This document shows positions 24,089-32,200 of a stretch of 39,946 nucleotides of DNA, in pieces; positions within the stretch are counted from its first letter, which is position 1; every line of letters begins with the position of its first letter. Origin of the DNA: Planctomycetota bacterium (GTDB lineage Bacteria; Planctomycetota; Planctomycetia; Gemmatales; Gemmataceae). Below the pieces are notes generated by a model. That model saw only the letters and a program-made list of their open reading frames with translations, ran no database searches and had not been told where the DNA came from. The stretch spans positions 1 through 39,946 of the forward strand of contig JACPZP010000122.1 of the NCBI GenBank assembly GCA_016195405.1, read 5' to 3'. The translations under genes were made by a program, and so were the position numbers.

Positions 24089-24286
24089 AAGACGTCGTCG
24101 CAGACAGATAAGCAATGGTCCTTGACGGTCTGCATTTCCTTCGTGGTCATGGAGCGCAAGCAACTCACCGAGGCTTTGACTGCGGACCACCACTTCGAGC
24201 AAGCGGGTTTCGTCGCTTTGCTCAAACAAACTGCAGCATGCGGTGATTTTCGGGTCCTCTGCCGCCCCGGTTGGTATCATGAATGA
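24085..24286 (+). pseudogene. Decayed PIN-domain (VapC-like) toxin gene
   Basis: The ATG at 24085 overlaps the antitoxin stop but reads only MKDVVADR before a TAA at 24109-24111. From 24107, one frame over, the sequence reads DKQWSLTVCISFVVMERK and then LTEALTADHHFEQAGFVALL, ending at 24286. This is the C-terminal third of a PIN toxin, where the family usually has S-L-T-D-C-I-S-F; here the acidic residue is Val. Compared with a usual toxin of about 130-140 residues, roughly the middle half is missing, and the two remnants are out of frame. An internal deletion is the simplest explanation. PIN toxins are RNases that need their acidic residues, so this one should be inactive. Confidence 0.75.
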
Positions 24287-24314
24287 GCCTGGATGCGAGA
24301 AAATGGGGGACGCT

Positions 24315-25040
24315 ATGCCATTGCTCGATCATTTCCATCCACCTTTAAGCGAGCGCCGCCACTGGGAGGCGTTTCATTCTCGCTGGGCTAGTGCCATCGC
24401 GGATGATCTCAACGGCAAGGGGTTGCCCGAGAATCTATTCGCAGAGCCCACCGTCCATATCGGCGGCCAGGTTCAGGTCGATGTTGCGACGTTTGACGAA
24501 GATGGGCAACCGTCGGCGAATGGATCTGGCTCGATCCAAACCTTGCAACAAGTCTCAAAAGTCGCGGCTCCGAATTGGGTGATCCCGGCCGTTTTCCCCG
24601 ATAGCTTCGAGGTTCAGGTCATCAACACGGAAGGCGGCCCGAAGCTGGTGGCTGCCATTGAACTGGTTAGCCCGAGCAACAAAGATCGGCCGCAAACACG
24701 GCGCGCCTTCGCGGTCAAGTGCGCGAATTATTTGTGTCAGGGGATCCCATGTATCGTGATCGATGTTGTGACGAGCCGTGTCGCCAATCTGCACAACGAG
24801 ATCATGGACCTCTTGGAGACCGCGAACTTTCGCCTGCCGACCGAGGCAATCCTATACGCCACTTCTTATCGTCCCGTGCGGCGTGCGGCGCGCGAAGAGA
24901 TCGACGCTTGGCGTGCGGATCTTCATGTTGGGCAGCATTTGCCGACCTTGCCCTTATATCTGGGCGGCGATCTGTCGCTTACGATTGATTTCGAAGAGAG
25001 CTATCAGGAAACCTGTCAACGCCTGCGGCTGGTGGCGTGA
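24315..25040 (+). CDS. DUF4058 family protein
   Basis: 241 residues from MPLLDHFHPPLSERRHWEAFHSRWA, a characteristic opening of DUF4058 proteins, which are abundant in planctomycetes and cyanobacteria and have no known function. Inside, KLVAAIELVSPSNKDRP contains the conserved E-L-x-S-P-x-N-K motif, which resembles a nuclease-fold active site (PD-(D/E)XK-like), but this is my inference. The C-terminus (LPLYLGGDLSLTIDFEESYQETC) is also typical. GGGGGA at 24305-24310 sets the start, 28 bases after the toxin remnant. No signal peptide. The gene may be independent of the toxin-antitoxin locus. Confidence 0.85.
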   Translation: MPLLDHFHPPLSERRHWEAFHSRWASAIADDLNGKGLPENLFAEPTVHIGGQVQVDVATFDEDGQPSANGSGSIQTLQQVSKVAAPNWVIPAVFPDSFEVQVINTEGGPKLVAAIELVSPSNKDRPQTRRAFAVKCANYLCQGIPCIVIDVVTSRVANLHNEIMDLLETANFRLPTEAILYATSYRPVRRAAREEIDAWRADLHVGQHLPTLPLYLGGDLSLTIDFEESYQETCQRLRLVA

Positions 25041-25055
25041 AAGGTTGCTTGGGCC

Positions 25056-25292
25056 TCACTGGAGAGGCCGCAGCCCTTTCGGCTCGACATGGGCGATCGC
25101 AGAGACCGCGTTGAGCGTCCGGCGCGGCGCCTTTACGGAAAATGAGCCGTCGGCGAGCAGGCGCACTTCGGCGTCCAGTCTGGTCAACATTTCCTTCACT
25201 TCTTCGTCGCTATGCCCTTCCAGGGGCGTAATGATGGCTGCGATCAATTCGTCTTCATTCGTGGCGCTTGCTGAGTTCTTCTTCACCCACAT
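25056..25292 (-). CDS. Small hypothetical protein
   Basis: 78 residues starting MWVKKNSASATNEDELIAAI. GAGGAGA lies a few bases before the ATG at 25292, a strong ribosome binding site. Longer in-frame starts would run into the repeat element at 25312-25365. The middle (GHSDEEVKEMLTRLDAEVRLLADGSFSVK) looks like a helix and a beta hairpin in a soluble acidic protein. I recognise no domain. It converges with the DUF4058 gene with 15 bases between them. Confidence 0.6.
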   Translation of the reverse strand: MWVKKNSASATNEDELIAAIITPLEGHSDEEVKEMLTRLDAEVRLLADGSFSVKAPRRTLNAVSAIAHVEPKGLRPLQ

Positions 25293-25311
25293 GGCTGTCT
25301 CCTCAGGAAAG

Positions 25312-25365
25312 TAGGACGGTTTTGCAAACCGTCCCATCGAACGGACGGATTGCAAATCCGTCCTA
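25312..25365. repeat. 54-bp double-hairpin element, copy 2
   Basis: Outer arms TAGGACGG (25312-25319) and CCGTCCTA (25358-25365) enclose GGACGGTTT/AAACCGTCC-type and GGACGGATT/AATCCGTCC-type hairpins. It is the inverse orientation of the element at 11088-11141, with 5 mismatches in 54 bases. It lies between the divergent small gene and the SDR gene. Confidence 0.8.
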
Positions 25366-25440
25366 CGAGTTTTGAATCCAAGTCGCTTCGAAACTCTCTA
25401 AGGACCTAATCGCCTATTCACATTCGAAAGGACTTAGACC

Positions 25441-26202
25441 ATGAGTGCAACCGGAAAAAAACTGGCTGGCAAAGTCGCCATTGTCACCGGGGCATCGAAG
25501 GGGATCGGCGCCGCCATCGCCAAACATTTGGCTGACGAAGGGGCGGCCGTGGTCGTCAACTATTCTACAAGCAAGGAGGGCGCCGATCGCGTCGTCTCGG
25601 AAATCGCCGGCAACGGCGGCAAAGCCGTCGCGGTGCAGGCCAACGTCGCCAAGCAAGCCGACATCGTGCGCCTATTCTCCGAGGCGAAGAAGGCGTTCGG
25701 CCGGCTCGATATTCTCGTCAACAACGCCGGCATCTACGAATTTGCCCCGCTTGAGAGCGTGACCCGCGAGAGCTTCTACAAGTTGTTCGACTTGAACGTG
25801 CTGGGCCTGATTCTAGCGACGCAGGAAGCCGTCAAGCATTTCGATCCCGCGGGGGGCAGCATCATCAATATAAGCTCGGTGGCCGCCACGCTGGCGCCGC
25901 CGACGACTTCGGTTTACAGCGCGACTAAAGCCGCGGTCGATGCCGTGACGCGGTCGCTTTCCAAAGAGCTGGGGCCGCGCAAGATCCGCGTCAACTCGAT
26001 CAACCCCGGCATGGTGGAAACGGAAGGCGTGCACAGCGCCGGCATTGCGGACAGCGATTTCCGCAGGCAGACCGAGGCGGCAACGCCGCTAGGCCGGATC
26101 GGACAGCCCAAAGACATCGCGCCGGCCGCCGTCTTTCTGGCCTCGTCGGATTCGGGATGGATGACGGGCGAGACGCTCTACATCTCGGGCGGCATGCGTT
26201 GA
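25441..26202 (+). CDS. Short-chain dehydrogenase/reductase, FabG-like
   Basis: 253 residues, a classical SDR. Seen: the cofactor loop TGASKGIG (16-23), NNAG (94-97), Asn119, the catalytic Ser in NISS (145-146), Tyr159 and Lys163 in YSATK, and the C-terminal SGWMTGETLYISGGMR. Classical SDRs reduce or oxidise carbonyl and alcohol groups with NAD(P)H. The residues after the second strand (NYSTSKEGADRV) lack a clear Asp and suggest NADP preference. It resembles 3-oxoacyl-ACP reductases and glucose 1-dehydrogenases, which cannot be separated here. AAAGGA lies upstream of the ATG. The stop codon is the first part of a perfect hairpin (26200-26221). Confidence 0.92.
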   Translation: MSATGKKLAGKVAIVTGASKGIGAAIAKHLADEGAAVVVNYSTSKEGADRVVSEIAGNGGKAVAVQANVAKQADIVRLFSEAKKAFGRLDILVNNAGIYEFAPLESVTRESFYKLFDLNVLGLILATQEAVKHFDPAGGSIINISSVAATLAPPTTSVYSATKAAVDAVTRSLSKELGPRKIRVNSINPGMVETEGVHSAGIADSDFRRQTEAATPLGRIGQPKDIAPAAVFLASSDSGWMTGETLYISGGMR

Positions 26203-26221
26203 ACCGCTTTATTGCGGTTCA
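26200..26221 (+). terminator. Hairpin starting at the SDR stop codon
   Basis: TGAACCGC (26200-26207) and GCGGTTCA (26214-26221) form a perfect 8-bp stem around TTTATT. The TGA stop is part of the stem. No T-run follows, so intrinsic termination is uncertain. Confidence 0.55.
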
Positions 26222-26321
26222 GGCCGCTTGAGCAGGTCGCCGGTAGTTTCAGTGCGCGGCCCAATATTTGCTGCGTCCACACCACGGCTGGCGACCCGGG
26301 TTACCGGAGGTGTTAGACATC

Positions 26322-27911
26322 ATGCCGACAACATGCGTAGGTCATCCTGAAACCGCCGCCCGTATCCAGGAATCTCCATTTGTCCCAAGAGGGACACCGC
26401 CGGACCCGTTTACCCTAGTCCTGTTCGGAGCGACCGGTGATCTCGCTGGTCGCAAGTTATTCTCCGCCCTTCACCAACTCTTCCTGGGTCAACACTTGCC
26501 GCAGGAATTCGCGATCGTGGGAGTCGGACGCCGCGACACGCCCGACGAGAAGTTCCGTGCCGGCATCCAGGACAAGTTGGGCGCAACAAGTGCTTCCGAA
26601 GAGTCGGCCAAAACCAACCGCTTCCTCTCCCATGTATACTTTCAAAGGGCGGATGTCACCAACGCCGACGGTATGAAGCGACTCGCAGAGCGCGTCCACG
26701 CCTTGGAACGCGAGCGGAAGCTCCCGGACAATCGCCTGTTCTATCTTGCAACGGACCCGGAGTTCTTTCTTCCCATCGTGGAGGGAATTGCCGGGGTCGG
26801 ACTGATTTGCCGTGACGAACATCGTTGCTGGGCGCGTGTCGTCATCGAGAAGCCTTTCGGGTTCGACCTTGCGAGCGCCCTGGAATTGGACCGCAATCTT
26901 CAGCGCTTCCTGCGCCCCGACCAGATCTATCGGATCGATCATTATTTGGGCAAAGAGACGGTCCAAAATCTGCTCGCATTTCGCTTCGGCAATGCCATCT
27001 TTGAGCCGCTCTTCAATCGAGAGCACGTCGACCAGGTTCAGATCACCGTCGCCGAGACGGTGGGCATGGAAGGCCGGCGCGGCGCGTTTTACGATCACGC
27101 CGGCGCCCTGCGCGATGTCGTGCAAAATCATATGCTGCAACTCTTGGCTTTGGTGGCCATGGATCCGCCGGCGACGCTCAAGGCCGGCGACATCAGCGAT
27201 GCCAAGCTCAAAGTGTTTCGCAACTTGGCGCCCATTCGCGGCGCCCAGGTCGATCGAAACGTCGTTCGCGGGCAGTACGGTCCCGGCCTCATGGAGGGAA
27301 AGCAGATGCGAGGCTACCGCAGTGAGGAGGCTGTCGATCCATCATCCAACACGGAGACTCATGTGGCACTCCGCGCCACGATCGAAAGCTGGCGCTGGGC
27401 CGGTGTTCCCTTTTTTCTCCGAACCGGCAAACGACTGCCGCGCCGCGTCACTGAACTCGCTGTGCAATTCAAATTGCCGCCCATGCATCTATTTCGGACC
27501 GTGGAATGCGTAGGAGATTTCTGCGACCTCAGCGAAGCCAAACCGAGCGTGCTGGCGTTTCGCATCCAACCCGATGAAGGAATCAGCTTGTCCTTCGCCG
27601 CCAAGCGTCCGGGCATGCAGCTCGATCTGAATCCCGTGAATTTCAAGTTCGATTACCGAGATTCGTTTCCCATTCATTTGCCGGAAGCATATGAGCGGCT
27701 CATTCTGGACGCGTTGCGCGGGGATGGGACCCTCTTCATGCGCTCCGATGAGATGGAGGCCGCCTGGGAGTTCGTAACGCCGATTCTCGAAGCATGGCGC
27801 GATTCCCCACCCCCGCCGTTTCCGAACTATGACGCAGGAACGTGGGGACCGGACGAGGCCGATCGACTGCTGGACGAGCGTTTCGGCGGCTGGCGATTGA
27901 TCTCGCCTTGA
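26322..27911 (+). CDS. zwf: Glucose-6-phosphate 1-dehydrogenase
   Basis: 529 residues. It oxidises glucose-6-phosphate to 6-phosphogluconolactone and reduces NADP+, the entry to the oxidative pentose phosphate pathway. Seen: the dinucleotide-binding motif GATGDLAGRK (36-45), the substrate signature RIDHYLGKE (204-212) with His207, and the catalytic base His271 in VVQNHMLQ. The C-terminal domain, including FLRTGKRLPRR and RLILDALRGD, is complete. GGAGG at 26306-26310 is 11 bases before the ATG; an upstream in-frame ATG (26268) is less likely. There is no gnd, pgl or OpcA gene alongside, so it appears monocistronic or loosely linked to the efflux genes. Confidence 0.95.
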   Translation: MPTTCVGHPETAARIQESPFVPRGTPPDPFTLVLFGATGDLAGRKLFSALHQLFLGQHLPQEFAIVGVGRRDTPDEKFRAGIQDKLGATSASEESAKTNRFLSHVYFQRADVTNADGMKRLAERVHALERERKLPDNRLFYLATDPEFFLPIVEGIAGVGLICRDEHRCWARVVIEKPFGFDLASALELDRNLQRFLRPDQIYRIDHYLGKETVQNLLAFRFGNAIFEPLFNREHVDQVQITVAETVGMEGRRGAFYDHAGALRDVVQNHMLQLLALVAMDPPATLKAGDISDAKLKVFRNLAPIRGAQVDRNVVRGQYGPGLMEGKQMRGYRSEEAVDPSSNTETHVALRATIESWRWAGVPFFLRTGKRLPRRVTELAVQFKLPPMHLFRTVECVGDFCDLSEAKPSVLAFRIQPDEGISLSFAAKRPGMQLDLNPVNFKFDYRDSFPIHLPEAYERLILDALRGDGTLFMRSDEMEAAWEFVTPILEAWRDSPPPPFPNYDAGTWGPDEADRLLDERFGGWRLISP

Positions 27912-27974
27912 ATCTTTGAAGCGGCTCAAAACGGGCCAGGGCCTCAACTCAATTACAACGAGGAGATTCACGCC

Positions 27975-28040
27975 ATGTCGTCCACACGCATCACGGACCT
28001 ACTCGATGCCCTTGACAAGCTGGTTCTCCGAGCGAGGTGA
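27975..28040 (+). CDS. Possible 21-residue leader peptide or gene remnant
   Basis: ATG at 27975 is preceded by AGGAGA (27961-27966) at good spacing and reads MSSTRITDLLDALDKLVLRA plus R before TGA at 28038-28040, two bases before the adaptor ATG at 28043. The last codons (GCGAGG) overlap what would be the adaptor's ribosome binding site, so translation may be coupled. It could be a leader peptide, a helical small protein, or the first codons of a lost gene. No attenuator hairpin is obvious. Confidence 0.4.
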   Translation: MSSTRITDLLDALDKLVLRAR

Positions 28041-28042
28041 TC

Positions 28043-29221
28043 ATGAGTCGGCTTTCTAGTGATGTTTACTTTTTTTTGCTTGCGCTGGGGCTGTGTTTCG
28101 GACCAGCGGGCTGTTCCGGAACTCCTTCGCAGTCTGTAGCGTCAGCGCCGCTGACAGTCTCCGTAAGTTATCCCATCACGCGCGAAGTCACCGACCACGC
28201 GGATTACACCGCCAGGACGGCCGCGGTGGATTCCGTCGAAGTGCGCGCCCGCGTCTGGGGCTATTTGGACAAAGTCAACTTCAAGGAAGGCGCGCTGGTG
28301 AACAAGGGAGACGTGCTTTTTGAAATTGACCCGCGCACGTATCTGGCAGCTCTGGCGCAAGCGGAAGGCAAGTTGGCGTCTGCTCAGGCCAAGCTCACTC
28401 GTTCCGACGCGGACCTGGCTCGGGCCTCGGAACTCATGCGTACCAAGGCGATTAGCCGCGAGGATTTCGACAAAGCGGTCGCCGACAAGGGTGAGGCGGC
28501 GGCAGCGCTCGCTGCGCTGAAAGCGGGCGTGGACCAGGCGAAACTCGATCTCGGATTCACCAAAGTCACCGCGCCGATCAGCGGGCGCGTGGGCCGGGCG
28601 TTGGTGACGGAAGGCAACCTGATCTTAGCTGGCCAAACGGGCGGGACCGTCCTCACCACCTTGGTATCGGTCGACCCGATCTACGCCTATTTCGACGTCG
28701 ACGAAACCACGGTGCAACGAGTTCGCCGCTTGATTCGCGAAGGCAAGGCCAAATCGGCGCGCGACATTGAGATACCGGTTTGGCTCGGCCTGGCCACCGA
28801 AGAAGGACACCCGCACAAAGGCATCATCAATTTCGTGGACAATCAGGTGAATCCCAAAACGGGAACGCTGAAGCTACGCGGCGTTTTCAACAACGAGAAC
28901 GAACTGCTTTCGCCCGGGTATTTCGCGCGCGTCCGCGTTCCGATCGGTTTTCCGCATCAAGCGTTGCTTGTAACGGATCGAGCCATCGACACCGATCAAG
29001 GACAGAAAATCGTCTACGTCGTGGACCAGGAGAACAAAGTCGTCGCACGGCCCATTCGGGTGGGCGCCCTTCATGAGGGTTTGCGTGTGATCGACGAGGG
29101 CTTGTCGCCCACGGACAAAGTACTCGTTAACGGCCTACAGCAGGTAAGGCCCGGAATTGTAGTGACGCCAAACCTAATTGAAATGCCCGGCGCACGGAAG
29201 TTGGAAGTTGGAAGGCTGTAG
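28043..29221 (+). CDS. RND efflux periplasmic adaptor (AcrA/MexA-like lipoprotein)
   Basis: 392 residues. A signal segment ends at Cys24 (GPAGCSG), so it is probably a lipoprotein; Pro at -3 makes the lipobox imperfect. The order is lipoyl half (VRARVWGYLDKVNFKEGALV), coiled hairpin with long Ala/Lys/Asp-rich helices (about 95-170), second lipoyl half (FTKVTAPISGRVGRALVTEG), then beta-barrel and membrane-proximal domains. This is the membrane fusion protein family that links an RND pump to an outer-membrane channel. The stop lies 20 bases before the pump start. The last codons (KLEVGRL) come from a short GGAAGTT heptamer repeat at 29196-29216. Confidence 0.92.
   Translation: MSRLSSDVYFFLLALGLCFGPAGCSGTPSQSVASAPLTVSVSYPITREVTDHADYTARTAAVDSVEVRARVWGYLDKVNFKEGALVNKGDVLFEIDPRTYLAALAQAEGKLASAQAKLTRSDADLARASELMRTKAISREDFDKAVADKGEAAAALAALKAGVDQAKLDLGFTKVTAPISGRVGRALVTEGNLILAGQTGGTVLTTLVSVDPIYAYFDVDETTVQRVRRLIREGKAKSARDIEIPVWLGLATEEGHPHKGIINFVDNQVNPKTGTLKLRGVFNNENELLSPGYFARVRVPIGFPHQALLVTDRAIDTDQGQKIVYVVDQENKVVARPIRVGALHEGLRVIDEGLSPTDKVLVNGLQQVRPGIVVTPNLIEMPGARKLEVGRL
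29196..29216. repeat. Heptanucleotide repeat at the end of the adaptor gene
   Basis: GGAAGTT, GGAAGTT, GGAAGGC in one phase. These bases encode the final residues of the adaptor, so repeat expansion may have changed its C-terminus. Confidence 0.5.
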
Positions 29222-29241
29222 ATCAGAGGTTGCAGACTCCC

Positions 29242-32200
29242 ATGTTTGCTCGTTTTTTCATTGATCGTCCCGTTTTGGCGTGGGTCATTTCCATCGTCAT
29301 TGTCCTTATCGGCTTGATCGCTGCCGGCTTACTGCCAATTTCGCAATATCCGCAGATCACGCCGCCGACAGTGCGGGTTACGGCCAACTATCCCGGGGCC
29401 AACGCGCAGGTGGTCGCCGATACCGTGGCCGCGCCCATCGAGCAGCAGGTCAATGGCGTTGAAGGCATGCTGTACATGTCGTCGCAGAGCAGCAACGATG
29501 GTTCCTACGCGCTCGATGTGACGTTCGCGATCGGCGCCGACATCAACATGGCCCAGGTCTTGGTGCAGAATCGCGTCGCCATCGGCCTGTCCGCGCTTAC
29601 CGACGTCGTCAAGGCGATCGGCGTGACCGTAAAAAAGCGGTCTCCCGACATTCTGCTCGTCGTCAATCTCTACTCCGACAACGACCCGTCAACCGGTCAG
29701 CCTTATTTGAATCAGCTCTACATGAGCAATTACGCCACGATTCAACTTCTCGATGCGTTGGCGCGCGTAGACGGCGTTGGCGACGTCTTCACATTCGGCG
29801 GCCAAGACTACAGCATGCGCATCTGGCTCGATCCGGACAAATTGGCATCGCGGAGTCTTTCCGCCGATGATGTGGTCAAAGTCTTGCGCGAGCAAAACGT
29901 ACAGGTGGCCGCCGGGCAGATCGGCCAGCCGCCGATTCCCAAAGGTCAGGACTTCCAATACACGATCAGCACATTAGGCTGGCTCATCGAAGCCGAGCAA
30001 TTCGCCGACATCGTTCTTAACACCGGCGGCGATGGCGAGGTCACCTATCTCAAAGACGTCACCCGCACCGAGCTGGGCGCCAAAAGCCAGGATCAGAGCT
30101 TGACTCTGGACGGCAAGCCGTCCGTGGGCTTGGCGATCTTTCAGCTGCCCGGCTCCAACGCTCTGGACGTCGCCGACGCGATCCGAGCGAAAATGCGCGA
30201 GCTGGAAAAGCGATTTCCGCAGGGACTCAAATTCGCCATCGTCTACGACACAACGCCCTTCATCAGCGAATCCGTCCACGAGGTCTTCAACACGCTGCGC
30301 GACGCGGTGATCCTGGTGGCTATCGTCGTCTTACTGTTTCTACAAGATTGGCGATCGCTCTTGTTGCCGGTGATCGACGTCGGCGTGTCGCTGGTTGGCA
30401 CCTTTGCGGTTATGAGGCTTTTGGGATTCAGCCTCAACAACTTGACGCTGTTCGGCCTGGTGCTGGCCATCGGCATCGTCGTGGATGACGCCATCGTCGT
30501 CTTGGAGAACATTGAGCGTTGGCTCGACAAGGGACTGCCCGTGCGTGAAGCGACGATTCGCGCGATGAACGAAATCACCGGGCCGATCCTGGCGATTACA
30601 CTGGTGCTCAGCTCGGTTTTCCTGCCGAGCGCGTTTCTGGGCGGCATCACGGGGCAATTCTTCCGCCAGTTCGCCCTGACAATCTCCGCTTCGATGATGA
30701 TCTCGGCGATCAACGCCATGACCATGACGCCGGCGCGGGCGGCGTCCATCTTCGCGGGACGAAGTCACAAGTCAGAAGTCGGAGGTCAGAAGTCAGTAGT
30801 CGGAAGTCACGATGCCGGCAAAGAGGCGCTGCCTTGGTGGAGCTTTGGGCTCTTCGGCGGTTTGATTTCGGCGTGGTTGCTGACGCCGATCTTCGGGGGC
30901 CAACTCGGGTTGGTCAATCGGGTTGAGGGCGGCGAGGGCGCGCCGGGCGGATTGCTTGTCTCGATGCGCGAATGGGCCGTGTATTTAAGCTTGTTCCTGC
31001 CCGGGGCGCTCGGCGGCGGCGCGGTCGGCTGGTTTGCGATCCGCTATGTCAACCGCGCGCTGGCCTTTATGTTCCGGGGATTCAATCGCGGCTTCGATTG
31101 GACGACGAGGGTCTACGGCACGACGGTCGGCTGGGCGTTGCGCCTCAGCGTCGTCGTGCTGTTGATCTATGTCGGCCTGATCGGCTTCACGGGTTTCGGC
31201 TTCACGCGCGTCCCTAGCGGCTTCATTCCAAGCCAGGACAAGGGACGTTTGATCGCCAACGTTCAACTGCCCGATTCGGCGTCCTTGGAACGCACCACCG
31301 ACGCCATGCAGGCGGCCGTGAAGATCGCTCTGGAGACGCCCGGAGTGGACCATACCCTTTCCAACCCCGGCCGCGCTTTCGTGCTCAACGCCATCGGCTC
31401 GAACCTGGGCACCATGTTCATCACGCTTAAGCCGTTTCACGAGCGCAAAGACCCATCCCTGAACTCTGACGAGATTGCGGCGAAATTACGCCAACGTTTC
31501 CAGAAGGAGATTCCCGAGGCCCGCATCAATGTCTTCGGAGCGCCCGCCGTGGACGGCCTCGGCAACGCCGGCGGCTTCAAGCTGATGGTGGAAGCCGTCG
31601 GCGACGTAAAATACAGCATTCTCCAGGGCCAGGCCGACAAGCTGACGGTATTGGGCAATCAGCAGCCCGGCCTCGTGGGTCTCTTTGACGGCTTTCGCGC
31701 GAACACGCCGCAGATCTACGTCGATATCGACCGCACCAAAGTCAAGACGATGGGGGTAGCCCTAAGCGATGTCTTCGACATGCTCCAGGTTTACATGGGC
31801 GGCTACTACGTCAACGACTTCAATCGCTTCGGGCGGACTTGGCAAGTTAACGTGCAGGCCGACGCTCCGTTTCGGGTGAATGCGGAGACGCTCAAACAGC
31901 TCAAAGTCCGCAATGCCGACGGCGACATGGCGCCCTTGGGATCGGTGGTGGACATCCGCGACTCCACCGGGCCGCTCACCGTCACGCGCTACAACATGTT
32001 CCCCGCGGCGCCGATCACGGGCGCCTCGCTGCCGGGCGTCAGCACGGGCTACGTGCTCAAGACCATGGAAGATTTGGCGAACAAGGAATTGCCCCGCTCC
32101 ATGACGTACGAGTGGACCGAGCTGAGCTATTTGCAAAAGCAAGCGGAAAAGGTCGAATCGTTTCGCGATTTGCAGCAAAACCCGTTCAGCGCATTCGTGC

